Assembly: GCA_020636745.1 (NCBI GenBank)
Contig: JACJXH010000005.1
Coordinates: 124,001 to 188,000 of the forward strand
Direction of reading: 5' to 3'
DNA length: 64,000 bases
From: Lentimicrobiaceae bacterium
Lineage (GTDB): Bacteria; Bacteroidota; Bacteroidia; Bacteroidales; Lentimicrobiaceae
Part shown: piece by piece, positions 44,460 to 54,245 of the stretch
How the letters are laid out: every line of letters begins with the position of its first letter
How positions within the stretch are numbered: the first letter of the stretch is position 1
Translations under genes and position numbers: made by a program
The notes under the pieces: generated by a model
What the model was told of the DNA's origin: nothing
What the model saw: only the letters and a program-made list of their open reading frames with translations
Databases searched by the model: none

Positions 44460-45959
44460 ATGGCCAATCCAGGCAAAATAAATCTCAGAGCCATTGTTAA
44501 AGTCACCGGGTTACTTATGGTGATTGAAGGTTTATTTATGCTAAGTTGCCTGGGGTTTTCTATCTGGTACGACCGTGATTTTGCAAACAATCTGAGCTTT
44601 TTCAATCCCAACCACGATTTTCTTCCATTGCTGGTTTCCGGTTCAGGTATTTCGATAATCGGCCTTCTTTTATGGATAGCGAATAAAAGACTGGAACAAA
44701 ACTCTATCGGAAAACGCGAAGGCTATATCATCGTTTCATTTTCCTGGATCATCATATCCCTTTTTGGGGCGATACCATTTTTAATAAGCGGAGTCGCTCA
44801 AAATTATACGGATGCATTTTTTGAAACAATGTCAGGCTTCACCACCACCGGGGCTTCCATATTTACTGATATTGAATCTATTCCGAAAGGAATTCTTTTC
44901 TGGCGCAGTCTTACTCACTGGATAGGCGGAATGGGAATTATTGTGCTTTCATTAGCTATTCTTCCAATTTTAGGTATTGGTGGTATGCAGTTATTTGTGG
45001 CTGAAGTGCCCGGTATAACACCCGACAAGTTGCACCCTCGCATCAAGCAAACTGCCAAAAGATTATGGGGAATTTATGTACTTCTTACTTTGGTTTTAAC
45101 CATCTTGCTCATGTTTGGAGGCATGAATCTTTTCGATGCCCTTTGCCATGCTTTTGGCACACTTGCAACTGGCGGCTTTTCAACTAAAAACGACTCTATT
45201 GCAGGCTTTTCCCCCTACATACAGTATGTGATCATTATTTTCATGTTTCTGGCCGGAACCAACTTTACACTCCATCATTTTGGCCTGAAAGGACATCTCA
45301 AAAAGGTATGGGATAATGAAGAGTTTCGCAATTACCTTTATTTATTGGTTGCATCGTCCGTTATTATCGCCCTGGCCCTGTTTTTTATTCAGGGCGATAC
45401 GGCTGAAAAATCATTTCGCGATGCGTTATTTCAGGTTGTTTCCATCGTTACCACCACTGGTTACATAACCACAGATTATCTGCTCTGGCCTTTCTTTGCC
45501 TGGTTTCTCATTTTTCTGTTGATGTTTACTGGAGGTTGCGCGGGTTCTACAGGCGGAGGCATAAAAATGGTACGCATTCTACTGCTTTTTAAAAACAGTT
45601 TACTCGAACTAAAACGACTCATACATCCGCAAGCCATAATACCTGTAAGGCTCAACAGAAAGTCAGTACCACAAAGCATTATTTTTAATGTACTTGCCTT
45701 TTTCCTTATTTACATCATCATTTTTGCATTTGGGTCATTGGCCATGTCAATGATGGGCCTTGAGTTTGAATCTGCAGTTGGTTCTGTTGCCGCCTGCATT
45801 GGCAATATAGGCCCGGGGCTTGGACAGGTTGGGCCGGTTCTTAATTTTTCATTGGTTCCCGACCCCGGTAAATGGCTTTTATCGCTTTTAATGCTTCTGG
45901 GAAGGCTTGAGCTCTTTACAGTGCTTATCCTCTTTTCACCAGCTTTCTGGAGAAGTTAA
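44460..45959 (+). CDS. trkH: Trk potassium channel TrkH, first copy
   Basis: 499 residues, polytopic. The four pore loops are recognisable: GFTTTGASIF, TLATGGFSTKN, IVTTTGYITTD and CIGNIGPGLG, each with its selectivity glycine, plus KREGY and SLTHWIGGMG. It conducts potassium inward together with TrkA. It lies 36 bp upstream of a paralogous copy. Confidence 0.94.
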   Translation: MANPGKINLRAIVKVTGLLMVIEGLFMLSCLGFSIWYDRDFANNLSFFNPNHDFLPLLVSGSGISIIGLLLWIANKRLEQNSIGKREGYIIVSFSWIIISLFGAIPFLISGVAQNYTDAFFETMSGFTTTGASIFTDIESIPKGILFWRSLTHWIGGMGIIVLSLAILPILGIGGMQLFVAEVPGITPDKLHPRIKQTAKRLWGIYVLLTLVLTILLMFGGMNLFDALCHAFGTLATGGFSTKNDSIAGFSPYIQYVIIIFMFLAGTNFTLHHFGLKGHLKKVWDNEEFRNYLYLLVASSVIIALALFFIQGDTAEKSFRDALFQVVSIVTTTGYITTDYLLWPFFAWFLIFLLMFTGGCAGSTGGGIKMVRILLLFKNSLLELKRLIHPQAIIPVRLNRKSVPQSIIFNVLAFFLIYIIIFAFGSLAMSMMGLEFESAVGSVAACIGNIGPGLGQVGPVLNFSLVPDPGKWLLSLLMLLGRLELFTVLILFSPAFWRS

Positions 45960-45994
45960 CAACAAATAAATAGCACGCTCAGGCAGGCAGTTTT

Positions 45995-47449
45995 ATGTAT
46001 CAGTTCAAATTCCGGCCAATTTTTAAGATTATAGGCATTTTGCTGGTGATTGAAGGCGTGTTTATGCTTTCATGCATTCCCTTTTCTGTTTATTTTGGAA
46101 GTGCCGACCTTCTGCCCATTCTTGAATCAGCGGCTATTACCATTGCCGCAGGAGGAAGTTTGTGGTTTGTTCGCCGTAAGTATGATGAGCACGACATTGG
46201 TAAGCGTGAAGGCTATCTGATTGTTAGTCTCACCTGGGTTATTATTTCTCTTTTCGGAGCCCTTCCCTTTTATATCAGCGGTGCCATCCCTTCATTTACA
46301 GATGCATATTTTGAAACCATGTCGGGATTTTCAACAACCGGTGCATCTATTCTCAAAGACATTGAGGCAGTGCCCAAAGGTTTGCTTTTCTGGCGAAGCA
46401 TGACACACTGGATTGGAGGAATGGGAATTATCGTACTCTCCATAGCTATTCTTCCCTTTCTTGGATTTGGAGGCATGTCGTTGTTCTGGGCTGAGGTGCC
46501 CGGCCCCGAAAAAGAAAAGCTCCATCCTCGTATTGCCGAAACAGCACGCCGCCTGTGGGGAATTTATGTATTGTTAACTGTTGCCATGGTTATACTGCTT
46601 TTACTGGGCGGAATGAACCTGTTTGAATCATTATGTCATGCTTTCGGAGCCATTTCCTCAGGAGGATTTTCACCTAAAAACACCAGCCTGGCAGGCTATT
46701 CGCCATACATTCAATATGTTGCCATTTTCTTTATGTTCTTGGCCGGAACCAACTTTACGCTGCATTATCTGCTGCTACACGGCAAAGTTAAAAAAGCGCT
46801 GGGGGGGCAGGAGTTTAAAGCTTACTTACTGGTACTGCTTATTCCAACTGCTGTGATAGCCACATCCCTGGTTCTTGAACGAGGTTACCAGATTGAGCAA
46901 GCTGTACGCGGTGCCATGTTTAGCGTTGTGAGTATAGTTACCTGCACCGGATTTGCCACCGAAGACTATATGCTATGGCCTTTTTATGCCTGGTTTTTAA
47001 TCTTTCTGTTGATGTTTGCAGGAGGGATGGCCGGTTCAACCTCAGGCGGAATCAAGATTGTTCGCCATGTGCTGCTTTTTAAAAATGTAGCTATGGTTAT
47101 TAAAAAGCAAATACACAAATCGGCAGTTATTCCTGTACGACTCGACAACAAACCTGTGAGTCCGTTAATTATTCATAATGTACTGGCTATATTTGTTTTA
47201 TATATTTTCACATTCGGCATCGGATCACTGTTACTAACGGCCTCCGGTCTGGATGTAATATCGAGCATGGGCTCTGTTGTAACCTGCATGGGAGGCATTG
47301 GTCCTGGCCTGGCTACCACGGGGCCTGTTGCCAATTATGCTCATCTTCACGACTTTGCCAAATGGGTCCTTTCTTTTTTAATGCTACTGGGAAGGCTTGA
47401 GTTATTTACCCTGTTTATTATCTTTCACCCCGCTTTCTGGCGCCGTTAG
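45995..47449 (+). CDS. trkH: Trk potassium channel TrkH, second copy
   Basis: 484 residues, clearly paralogous to the upstream gene along its whole length. Pore loops differ in detail: GFSTTGASIL, AISSGGFSPKN, IVTCTGFATED and CMGGIGPGLA. The glycines are kept, so it should still conduct potassium (or possibly sodium). Tandem trkH genes beside one trkA suggest two channels sharing one regulator, with different affinity or gating. Confidence 0.93.
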   Translation: MYQFKFRPIFKIIGILLVIEGVFMLSCIPFSVYFGSADLLPILESAAITIAAGGSLWFVRRKYDEHDIGKREGYLIVSLTWVIISLFGALPFYISGAIPSFTDAYFETMSGFSTTGASILKDIEAVPKGLLFWRSMTHWIGGMGIIVLSIAILPFLGFGGMSLFWAEVPGPEKEKLHPRIAETARRLWGIYVLLTVAMVILLLLGGMNLFESLCHAFGAISSGGFSPKNTSLAGYSPYIQYVAIFFMFLAGTNFTLHYLLLHGKVKKALGGQEFKAYLLVLLIPTAVIATSLVLERGYQIEQAVRGAMFSVVSIVTCTGFATEDYMLWPFYAWFLIFLLMFAGGMAGSTSGGIKIVRHVLLFKNVAMVIKKQIHKSAVIPVRLDNKPVSPLIIHNVLAIFVLYIFTFGIGSLLLTASGLDVISSMGSVVTCMGGIGPGLATTGPVANYAHLHDFAKWVLSFLMLLGRLELFTLFIIFHPAFWRR

Positions 47450-47492
47450 TCTGCAGTTTTTGCCAAAATACCACGGCAGAAAATATTTAGCT

Positions 47493-47500
47493 TACCTTTG
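47493..47500 (+). promoter_or_regulatory. -7 box almost touching the MATE start codon
   Basis: TACCTTTG, with only 9 nt between the box and the ATG at 47510. The transcript would have a leader of a few nucleotides at most. No -33 TTTG at the usual distance. Confidence 0.5.
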
Positions 47501-47509
47501 CTGCCGATT

Positions 47510-48847
47510 ATGACCAGCAAATCCATTCCAACATACCGCCGCATCTGGGAAATTTCATTGCCCATTATTCTCAGTCTGGTTGCCCAGAATATCGTTAATG
47601 TAACAGATACTGCTTTTTTGGGCCGAGTAGGCGAAGTTGAGCTTGGAGCCTCTGCTATTGCAGGGCTGTTTTACATTTCCCTGTTTATGCTTGGATTTGG
47701 ATTTGGCATTGGCGGCCAAATTCTGATGGCTCGTCGGAATGGCGAAAGAAACTACCAGGAGATAGGCAAAATCGTAGACAACAGCCTGTACTTTCTTATG
47801 GGAATGGGGCTTGTATTATTTATATTGATTAAGTTCTTTTCTCCGGTCATGCTCAGGCCTATGATTGAGTCAGAGGCCATTTTTAACGCCAGCAACGATT
47901 TTCTTCAATACCGCATTTACGGAATTTTCTTTGCCTTTGGCAATGTTTTGCTGCGAGGATTCTTTATTGGCACTACCAACACCCGAGTGCTTACCTATAA
48001 TGCCCTTATTATGGCCGGCACAAATGTTTTTCTTGACTACGCCCTGATTTTCGGGCATTTTGGCTTCCCTCAAATGGGCATTAAGGGAGCCGCCATCGCT
48101 TCATCCATTGCCGAAGCCGTTTCAGCAGTCTATTTTTTCTATTATACCTTTAAAATGGTTGATTTGAAAAAGTATAACCTCTTTAACTTTGGAAAGATCG
48201 ACTGGTCAATTGTGCGCAAAACACTTGATATTTCGGTATTTATCATGGCCCAGTATTTCATCTCGCTGGCAGCCTGGTTTGTTTTCTTTATGATTGTTGA
48301 AAAAATGGGGCAGCGCGAACTAGCTATTTCAAACATCATTCGCAGTGCCTATCTGGTGCTGATGATTCCGATTTTTGCCTTTGGCTCTACCACCAACTCA
48401 TTGGTGAGCAATATGCTCGGGCAAGGTAAACCCGATCATGTAATTCCTGTCATCAGAAAAATTGCCCTGCTTAACTTTCTTCTCATCGGAAGCATTGTGT
48501 TAGTTTCGGCATTTATTCCACGATTGCTTATCTCTGTTTATACTTCAAATGCCGAGCTTATCACGCAAACCATTCCTTCCTTTTACGTTATAATGTCAGC
48601 TTTACTGCTTTTCTCTTTCTCAAGTATTATGTTTAATGGTGTTTCAGGTACCGCCAACACGGCTACTGCTCTGGGTATTGAGCTGATAACCATTATCGTT
48701 TACCTGATTGTGGCCTATATTCTGGCTGTTCACCTCCGATTGAGTATCGAATATGTGTGGTCTTGTGAAATTGTATATTTTCTTATGCTGGGACTTTTAT
48801 CCTATATATACCTTCGTTCGGGCAACTGGCGAAAAAAACAGCTTTAA
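47510..48847 (+). CDS. MATE family multidrug/sodium antiporter
   Basis: 445 residues from the ATG at 47510 (MTSKSIPTYRRIWEISLPIILSLVAQNIVNVTDTAFLGRVG, the usual MATE N-terminus). Twelve hydrophobic segments are expected; GAAIASSIAEAVSAVYFF is typical of the middle of each half. It exports cationic drugs or metabolites against sodium or proton influx. The start at 47498 (TTG) was rejected because it lies in the -7 box. Confidence 0.92.
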   Translation: MTSKSIPTYRRIWEISLPIILSLVAQNIVNVTDTAFLGRVGEVELGASAIAGLFYISLFMLGFGFGIGGQILMARRNGERNYQEIGKIVDNSLYFLMGMGLVLFILIKFFSPVMLRPMIESEAIFNASNDFLQYRIYGIFFAFGNVLLRGFFIGTTNTRVLTYNALIMAGTNVFLDYALIFGHFGFPQMGIKGAAIASSIAEAVSAVYFFYYTFKMVDLKKYNLFNFGKIDWSIVRKTLDISVFIMAQYFISLAAWFVFFMIVEKMGQRELAISNIIRSAYLVLMIPIFAFGSTTNSLVSNMLGQGKPDHVIPVIRKIALLNFLLIGSIVLVSAFIPRLLISVYTSNAELITQTIPSFYVIMSALLLFSFSSIMFNGVSGTANTATALGIELITIIVYLIVAYILAVHLRLSIEYVWSCEIVYFLMLGLLSYIYLRSGNWRKKQL

Positions 48848-49070
48848 AATCAGAGAATGAAGAACATCTGATTCAGCACTCAATAATCCGGCATTACAAG
48901 TTTAGCCATCCTTAATCCCACCTTCGCATTGCACTCAAGGCATTATACAACATTGATTTACATACATTTACAACACATCTGCTCATCACACCATGAAGTT
49001 TCCGGCAACTGAAACCGAAATAAGGCTTTAAAAATCGCCGGCAAAACTCATGATATTGTTATGCTCTGTT

Positions 49071-49078
49071 TATCTTTG
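49071..49078 (+). promoter_or_regulatory. -7 box of the glycosyltransferase/lipid kinase operon
   Basis: TATCTTTG followed by CAC, 18 nt before the ATG at 49097. It overlaps the codons after the in-frame ATG at 49061, which is therefore not the start. The rest of 48848-49070 contains an AATCAGA/TCTGATT stem right after the MATE gene and nothing else recognised. Confidence 0.55.
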
Positions 49079-49096
49079 CACATTACAACTTTAATT

Positions 49097-49855
49097 ATGA
49101 GGCACCTTTCTGTTGTGATCATTACGTTTAATGAAGAACGAAACATTGGTCGTTGCCTCGATTCTGTTAAAGAAATTGCGGATGACATTGTAGTGATTGA
49201 CAGCGGGTCAACCGATCAGACAAAAGAAATATGCCTCCGAAATCAGGCACGCTTTATCAGCCATCCATGGCAAGGATTTGTTGAAACCAAGAATTTTGCC
49301 AATGCTCAGGCAAAATATCCATTTATATTATCGCTTGATGCCGACGAAGCCCTGTCTGATAAACTTATCGAGTCAATAAAGGCTGCTAAGAGCCAAAAAA
49401 CAGAGCCCACATGCAGTATGAACCGCCTTACCAATTATTGTGGCAAATGGATCAGGCACTGCGGCTGGTATCCAGACCGAAAAATAAGGCTTTTTAATCG
49501 TGAAAAAGCCCGTTGGACGGGAATGGTTATCCATGAAACCCTGAGTGTTGACCCGGATATAAAAATCCAACATTTAGAAGGCGATCTCCTGCATTATTCA
49601 TACTATAGCATAGCCGGACACGTTGCACAGGCCAACCGCTTTACCGATCTTACTGCCGAAGAAGCATTCCGAAAAGGCAAAAAATCTACCCTGTTGCACA
49701 TTCTGATAAAACCTGTTGTTAAATTCATAAGAGATTATATTTTCAAACTTGGGTTTCTCGATGGCTATTATGGCTTTATAGTATGTTATATCTCCGCTCA
49801 GGCTACGTTTTTAAAGTATGCTAAAATCAGGCAATTAGAGGGCAGCGCCAATTAA
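49097..49855 (+). CDS. Family 2 glycosyltransferase (LPS core type)
   Basis: 252 residues from the ATG at 49097. GT2 features: SVVIITFNEERNIGRCLDSV, the DSGSTD nucleotide-binding motif, LSLDADEAL (metal-binding DxD) and CGWYPDRKIRLFNREKARW with HE before the end of the catalytic domain. Closest in pattern to WaaE/KdtX-type enzymes that add glucose to heptose in the LPS inner core. Membrane-associated at the cytoplasmic face. A heptosyltransferase-like gene follows after 4 bp. Confidence 0.88.
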   Translation: MRHLSVVIITFNEERNIGRCLDSVKEIADDIVVIDSGSTDQTKEICLRNQARFISHPWQGFVETKNFANAQAKYPFILSLDADEALSDKLIESIKAAKSQKTEPTCSMNRLTNYCGKWIRHCGWYPDRKIRLFNREKARWTGMVIHETLSVDPDIKIQHLEGDLLHYSYYSIAGHVAQANRFTDLTAEEAFRKGKKSTLLHILIKPVVKFIRDYIFKLGFLDGYYGFIVCYISAQATFLKYAKIRQLEGSAN

Positions 49856-49859
49856 TTAC

Positions 49860-50891
49860 ATGCAGATGAAACCCAGGCATATTATTATTAGCCGTACAGA
49901 TAGTATTGGAGATGTCATGCTTACTTTCCCGCTTTTGGGTTTGCTCAAACAAAAGTATCCTGACATCAGAATTACTTTTCTTGGAATGAATTACACCAGG
50001 CCGGTTATTATGTCGTGCAGCCACGTTGATGACTTTCTTGACTGGAATGAAATGCAAAGCCAAACTGCAGCTGCAAAAGTGAGTTTGCTTAAAAGCATGG
50101 AAGCCGATACCATTCTGCATGTATTTCCCCGGAAAGAAATTGCCCAACTGGCCCGCAAAGCCGGAATTCCTGTCAGAATAGGAACAACCGGCAGAATCTA
50201 TCACTGGCTCAATTGTAATCATCTGGTAGGGTTATCACGCAAAAACTCACCCTTTCACGAAGCTCAACTGAATATCATGTTAGCCAAAAAGTTGCTTGGC
50301 CAACCGACATTACCACTTGATAAAATCTCCGGTTTCTATGGTTTTAATAAAATTGTAAAACTTCCTGATGAGCTTGCCTCTCTGATTGATCCGGTAAGAT
50401 TCAATCTGATATTACATCCCAAATCGAAAGGAAGTGCCAGAGAATGGGGAAGTGATAATTTTGCCAAACTCTCAGTTCTTTTGCCACATTCCTTGTTCAA
50501 AATATTTGTCACCGGCACAAAAGCGGAAGGTGACCTATTGATTCAGGAAGGCTTTTTTGACAAGGCAACCAATGTAACCGACCTCACAGGCAAAATGAGC
50601 CTGGAAAAAATGATTTCATTCATTAACGCTGCCGACGGGCTTATTGCGGCAAGTACAGGCCCGCTTCATGTGGCTGCGGCCTCAGGTAAAATAGCGCTGG
50701 GTATCTACCCCCCAATCAGGCCGATGCATCCCGGGCGGTGGGCTCCTGTTGGGCAAAAGGCTGGTTTTATTGTTGAACAAAAAGAGTGCAGCGATTGCCG
50801 TAAGGAAGGAAACTGTCAATGTATGCTCAACATCAGCCCGCAACAGGTAAAGCTCAAGCTGGAATCAATGCTTAATGATGACTTTCAATAA
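49860..50891 (+). CDS. Family 9 glycosyltransferase (heptosyltransferase-like)
   Basis: 343 residues. GT9 signatures: IIISRTDSIGDVMLTFPLLGLLKQKYP at the N-terminus, LILHPKSKGSAREWG in the sugar-nucleotide domain and GLIAASTGPLHVAAASGK near the C-terminus. The tail holds a cysteine cluster (ECSDCRKEGNCQCM) found in some homologues. It should transfer ADP-heptose to lipid A-linked sugars in the LPS core. Starts 4 bp after the GT2 gene, in one operon. Confidence 0.9.
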   Translation: MQMKPRHIIISRTDSIGDVMLTFPLLGLLKQKYPDIRITFLGMNYTRPVIMSCSHVDDFLDWNEMQSQTAAAKVSLLKSMEADTILHVFPRKEIAQLARKAGIPVRIGTTGRIYHWLNCNHLVGLSRKNSPFHEAQLNIMLAKKLLGQPTLPLDKISGFYGFNKIVKLPDELASLIDPVRFNLILHPKSKGSAREWGSDNFAKLSVLLPHSLFKIFVTGTKAEGDLLIQEGFFDKATNVTDLTGKMSLEKMISFINAADGLIAASTGPLHVAAASGKIALGIYPPIRPMHPGRWAPVGQKAGFIVEQKECSDCRKEGNCQCMLNISPQQVKLKLESMLNDDFQ

Positions 50892-50900
50892 AAATAAACT

Positions 50901-51833
50901 ATGGATTTTACTGGTGAATGGTTTGTAATTGTGAATCCAAATGCTGGCCGACGGAAAGGCGAAAAAGACTGGCTTGAAATCGCAGCTTTGCTCAATGAAG
51001 CTGACATTAAGTTTACCAATGTATTTACTGAACATCCCAACCATGCGGTTAAACTTGCAAGAAAATACATTGAATCAGGCTATCGCAAAATTATTGTTGT
51101 AGGTGGCGACGGCACCCTCAATGAGGTGTTGAATGGCGTATATACTCAAAAAAAATACCCGCCCAGGGAAATTACCCTGGCCATGATTTCAGTAGGCACC
51201 GGCAATGACTGGGGACGATCCTTTAATATTCCGATGGGATACCGCGAAGCCATAGAAGTTATCCGTCAATTTAAAACAAAACCTCAGGATGTAGGCCGTG
51301 TTAATTACATGCAAAATGATTTACCCAAACACCGCCATTTTATCAATATGGCCGGTCTCGGGTTCGATGCAATGGTTGCCAAACGTACCAACAAAGTTAA
51401 ACAAGAGGGCAAAGGCGGTCCGTTTTCATATTTAATCAGCCTGTTCACCAGCCTTATTTCCTATCAGTCTATTAAAAGCCGTGTGATAGTTGACGGCCTG
51501 AAAACAAATGCAGATGTTTTCAGTATGAGTGTGGCTATTTGCCGATTTAACGGAGGCGGTATGATGCAGGCCCCTGACGCCATTCCCGACGACGGCCTTT
51601 TTGACATCACCATCATTACCCGTGTAAGCCGGTTTATGGTCATCAGAAGTGTAAAGAAACTCTATGATGGTACTTTTCTGAAAATGCCGCAAGTGTTAAC
51701 TTTCAGAGGGGCTAAAGTAGAAATTGAATCAGAACCTGCACTTTTTCTTGAAACTGACGGAGAATCATTAGGACATACTCCCATGCAGTTCGAAATTATC
51801 CCGTTGGGAATCAATGTAGTTGTGGGCGACTAG
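50901..51833 (+). CDS. Diacylglycerol kinase family lipid kinase (YegS/DgkB-like)
   Basis: 310 residues. FVIVNPNAGRRKGEKDW at the start, VVGGDGTLNEVLNGV (the GGDGT phosphate-binding site) and MISVGTGNDWGRSFNIP. The DAG-kinase catalytic domain and following beta domain are complete, with typical length. It phosphorylates a lipid such as diacylglycerol. It lies 9 bp after the GT9 gene, probably in the same transcript, consistent with envelope lipid work. Confidence 0.93.
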   Translation: MDFTGEWFVIVNPNAGRRKGEKDWLEIAALLNEADIKFTNVFTEHPNHAVKLARKYIESGYRKIIVVGGDGTLNEVLNGVYTQKKYPPREITLAMISVGTGNDWGRSFNIPMGYREAIEVIRQFKTKPQDVGRVNYMQNDLPKHRHFINMAGLGFDAMVAKRTNKVKQEGKGGPFSYLISLFTSLISYQSIKSRVIVDGLKTNADVFSMSVAICRFNGGGMMQAPDAIPDDGLFDITIITRVSRFMVIRSVKKLYDGTFLKMPQVLTFRGAKVEIESEPALFLETDGESLGHTPMQFEIIPLGINVVVGD

Positions 51834-51958
51834 TTATGCGCAGAATCAATATGTGACAAAGAAAGTTTGTCACTTATCCTTCTGCAGGATAAGCCCGGCA
51901 TTCAACTAATCCTGAATAGCATTCGCAACGTTTACGCCTGATTTCTTCCCACTTTAAC

Positions 51959-51966
51959 TACCTTTG
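51959..51966 (+). promoter_or_regulatory. -7 box abutting the hemW start codon
   Basis: TACCTTTG with only 4 nt before the ATG at 51971. If used, transcription would begin at or just after the A of the ATG, giving a leaderless mRNA. No -33 TTTG at the usual distance. Confidence 0.5.
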
Positions 51967-51970
51967 CTGT

Positions 51971-53110
51971 ATGGCAGGAATTTATATTCACATACCTTAT
52001 TGCAGACAAAAATGTCATTATTGCAATTTTTTTTCTGTTGCCTCTCGCTCCACTATGCCAGCCATGGTGAATGCCATTTGCCATGAAATGACGCTTCAAC
52101 GCGAATACACGGGCGCACAAACAATTGAAACCCTATACTTTGGAGGAGGAACACCTTCCATGCTTGGACCTGAAATGCTAGAACAACTTTTCATGAGCCT
52201 GAAACAAAATTTCAGCCTTGCAACAAATGCTGAAATTACACTGGAAGCCAACCCTGACGACATTAACGATGAAAACCTGTATCAATGGAACAAATCAGGC
52301 ATTAACCGGTTAAGCATTGGCGTTCAATCTTTCAGAAACCACGACCTGACATATCTGAACAGAGTTCACACTGCAGAAAGATCCATCAAATGCCTTCATC
52401 AGGCTAAAGATGCAGGTTTTGAAAATTTAACAATTGACCTTATTTTTGGCATTCCGGGCCTTACAGACAATGACTGGGAACATAATATCCAAACTGCCCT
52501 TGACCTCGAAATACCACATATTTCAGCATATTCACTTACCGTAGAGCCCCGCACTGCTCTTGACCTCATGATTCAAAAAAAGCAGGCAGCACCGGTTGAT
52601 GAGCAGCAATCCGCCCGACAGTTTGAGCTTTTGATGCAGCTGATGCAAAAAAGAGGATATGAACATTACGAAATCTCCAACTTTTGCCTTCAGGGGCATT
52701 ATGCAAGGCACAATACATCTTACTGGAAAGGCGAACCCTACCTGGGACTTGGCCCATCAGCCCATTCGTTCGATGGCAGGTCAAGACAATGGAATGTTTC
52801 CGCAATCAAACCTTACCTTGACGCTGTTAAATCGAATCAAATTCCCTGTGAAACAGAGAAACTGACTACTGAGCAGATGTATAACGAGTTTGTAATGACA
52901 GGTTTACGAACCATGTGGGGCTGCAACACCATTGAAATTGAACAGCAATATGGCAAACTTTTCTCCAACTTCTTTTCGGCCAACGCCATAAAATGGATCA
53001 ACAGAGGTTGTGTAAACAAAACGGGGCATGTATACACCCTTACGCAACAAGGCAAGCTGCTGGCCGATGGCATAGCATCAGACCTTTTTATGATTGAAAA
53101 CGCTGAATAG
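51971..53110 (+). CDS. hemW: Radical SAM heme chaperone HemW
   Basis: 379 residues, normal length. The radical SAM cluster motif is in IYIHIPYCRQKCHYCNF (CxxxCxxC), with GGGTPSML, DLIFGIPGLTDNDW and EISNFCLQGHYARHNTSYWKGEPYLGLGPSAHSF. The extra C after the CxxC-type motif (as in HemN-like CxxxCxxC-x-C) is replaced by Phe, which separates HemW from HemN coproporphyrinogen oxidase. It binds heme and delivers it to respiratory enzymes. Confidence 0.92.
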   Translation: MAGIYIHIPYCRQKCHYCNFFSVASRSTMPAMVNAICHEMTLQREYTGAQTIETLYFGGGTPSMLGPEMLEQLFMSLKQNFSLATNAEITLEANPDDINDENLYQWNKSGINRLSIGVQSFRNHDLTYLNRVHTAERSIKCLHQAKDAGFENLTIDLIFGIPGLTDNDWEHNIQTALDLEIPHISAYSLTVEPRTALDLMIQKKQAAPVDEQQSARQFELLMQLMQKRGYEHYEISNFCLQGHYARHNTSYWKGEPYLGLGPSAHSFDGRSRQWNVSAIKPYLDAVKSNQIPCETEKLTTEQMYNEFVMTGLRTMWGCNTIEIEQQYGKLFSNFFSANAIKWINRGCVNKTGHVYTLTQQGKLLADGIASDLFMIENAE

Positions 53111-53170
53111 CCATCAACCATTCAGATTTAATAAATCTGTTTCAGTTTAATAAAGAATAATCATCCGAAA

Positions 53171-53186
53171 CAGGCATATCTGCCTG
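53171..53186. terminator. Small hairpin between convergent hemW and EEP genes
   Basis: CAGGCA-tatc-TGCCTG, a perfect 6-bp stem, followed by ATTTTAG on the plus strand. It could end hemW transcription; weak. A CAGATTTA-a-TAAATCTG stem lies just upstream at about 53123-53139. Confidence 0.4.
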
Positions 53187-53189
53187 ATT

Positions 53190-54245
53190 TTAGTTCAAAA
53201 CCACCTTCATGGTAACGGGTTGATGGTCTGATTCCATGAAGCCAGTAGGCGTTGTTCTGACAAATTCAAGCTTTACATTGGGTGAAATCACAAAAAAATC
53301 TATCAGGGTTGATTTTGTTTTTCCTTCAGTATAAGGCACATCCACATCACGATTGGTAGAATGCAAGGGATCAAAGGCATACTTCCAGCCTGAGGGCAGG
53401 AAATCGTCAGGAATAGGAGGATTAATTGTTTTTACCAGGTATTTATCAAGAACCAGCGTACTGTCAAAAACAGAAGGATTCTGGTTCCAATCGCCTCCCA
53501 CAATCACATAATTACCTTTGCCTGTTTCATCCAGCATAACTTTTTTGAGCTGAGCCAGTTCCTTTTGGCGAATTTCAGCGGCATCACTAAATGCCGAATT
53601 ATGGATATTTAAAATCAATAAATCCTTCCCGTTTTTAGTTTTATACCTGGTAGCCACAAAACACCGCTTGAGCATAAATAAACTCATGGGCCACGAATAA
53701 CCCGACTCAAACGCATGCCTTACGGCTTCGGCCGGTGTATATTTGCTTAAAGTGAGAATGCCCGCTCTGACTTTTCCCATAGGTGATTTTAGCGGCATGG
53801 GCACCCAGGCTTTGTAATTCATACCAAATGATGACTGGTAATCGGGCAGTTTTTCACGCAATATTCCATATTCATTTACAAACCCGCTTCGTTTAGCTAA
53901 AGAGTCAACTTCCTGCAGAAGAATAAAATCTGATTCGCCAAATGAAGAAAGCCGCTGCAGCAGGCCTGAAAGATATTTATCAAATTGCGCTTGATCAGGT
54001 TTAACCATAGAACCTCCCTCATAAAAAAAGTCCATATCGGCGCCTAAGCCACAATAACCAATGTTGTATGTTGTACATATTAAAGTATCAGGAACAACCT
54101 GTGCCTGACCGTGAACACGAATAATTTCAACAGGTAAAGGCCTGTAATCCGTTAAAGTCTGATAAGCTAAAAATGAGCCCACAGACAGCAACAAAATAGC
54201 AACAATCATCAACAGAACACGAAAAATTCTTACAACAGCTCTCAT
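53190..54245 (-). CDS. Endonuclease/exonuclease/phosphatase family protein, membrane-anchored
   Basis: 351 residues. An N-terminal hydrophobic helix (VLLMIVAILLLSVGSFLAYQTL) anchors it, leaving the catalytic domain outside the cytoplasm. EEP residues are visible: NIGYCGLGA, LLQEVDSLAKRS (Glu), GGDWNQNP (Asp/Asn) and SDHQPVTMK (Asp-His) at the C-terminus. Targets of this superfamily include nucleic acids, phospholipids and phosphoinositides; periplasmic placement suggests a lipid or nucleotide substrate. Confidence 0.88.
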   Translation of the reverse strand: MRAVVRIFRVLLMIVAILLLSVGSFLAYQTLTDYRPLPVEIIRVHGQAQVVPDTLICTTYNIGYCGLGADMDFFYEGGSMVKPDQAQFDKYLSGLLQRLSSFGESDFILLQEVDSLAKRSGFVNEYGILREKLPDYQSSFGMNYKAWVPMPLKSPMGKVRAGILTLSKYTPAEAVRHAFESGYSWPMSLFMLKRCFVATRYKTKNGKDLLILNIHNSAFSDAAEIRQKELAQLKKVMLDETGKGNYVIVGGDWNQNPSVFDSTLVLDKYLVKTINPPIPDDFLPSGWKYAFDPLHSTNRDVDVPYTEGKTKSTLIDFFVISPNVKLEFVRTTPTGFMESDHQPVTMKVVLN

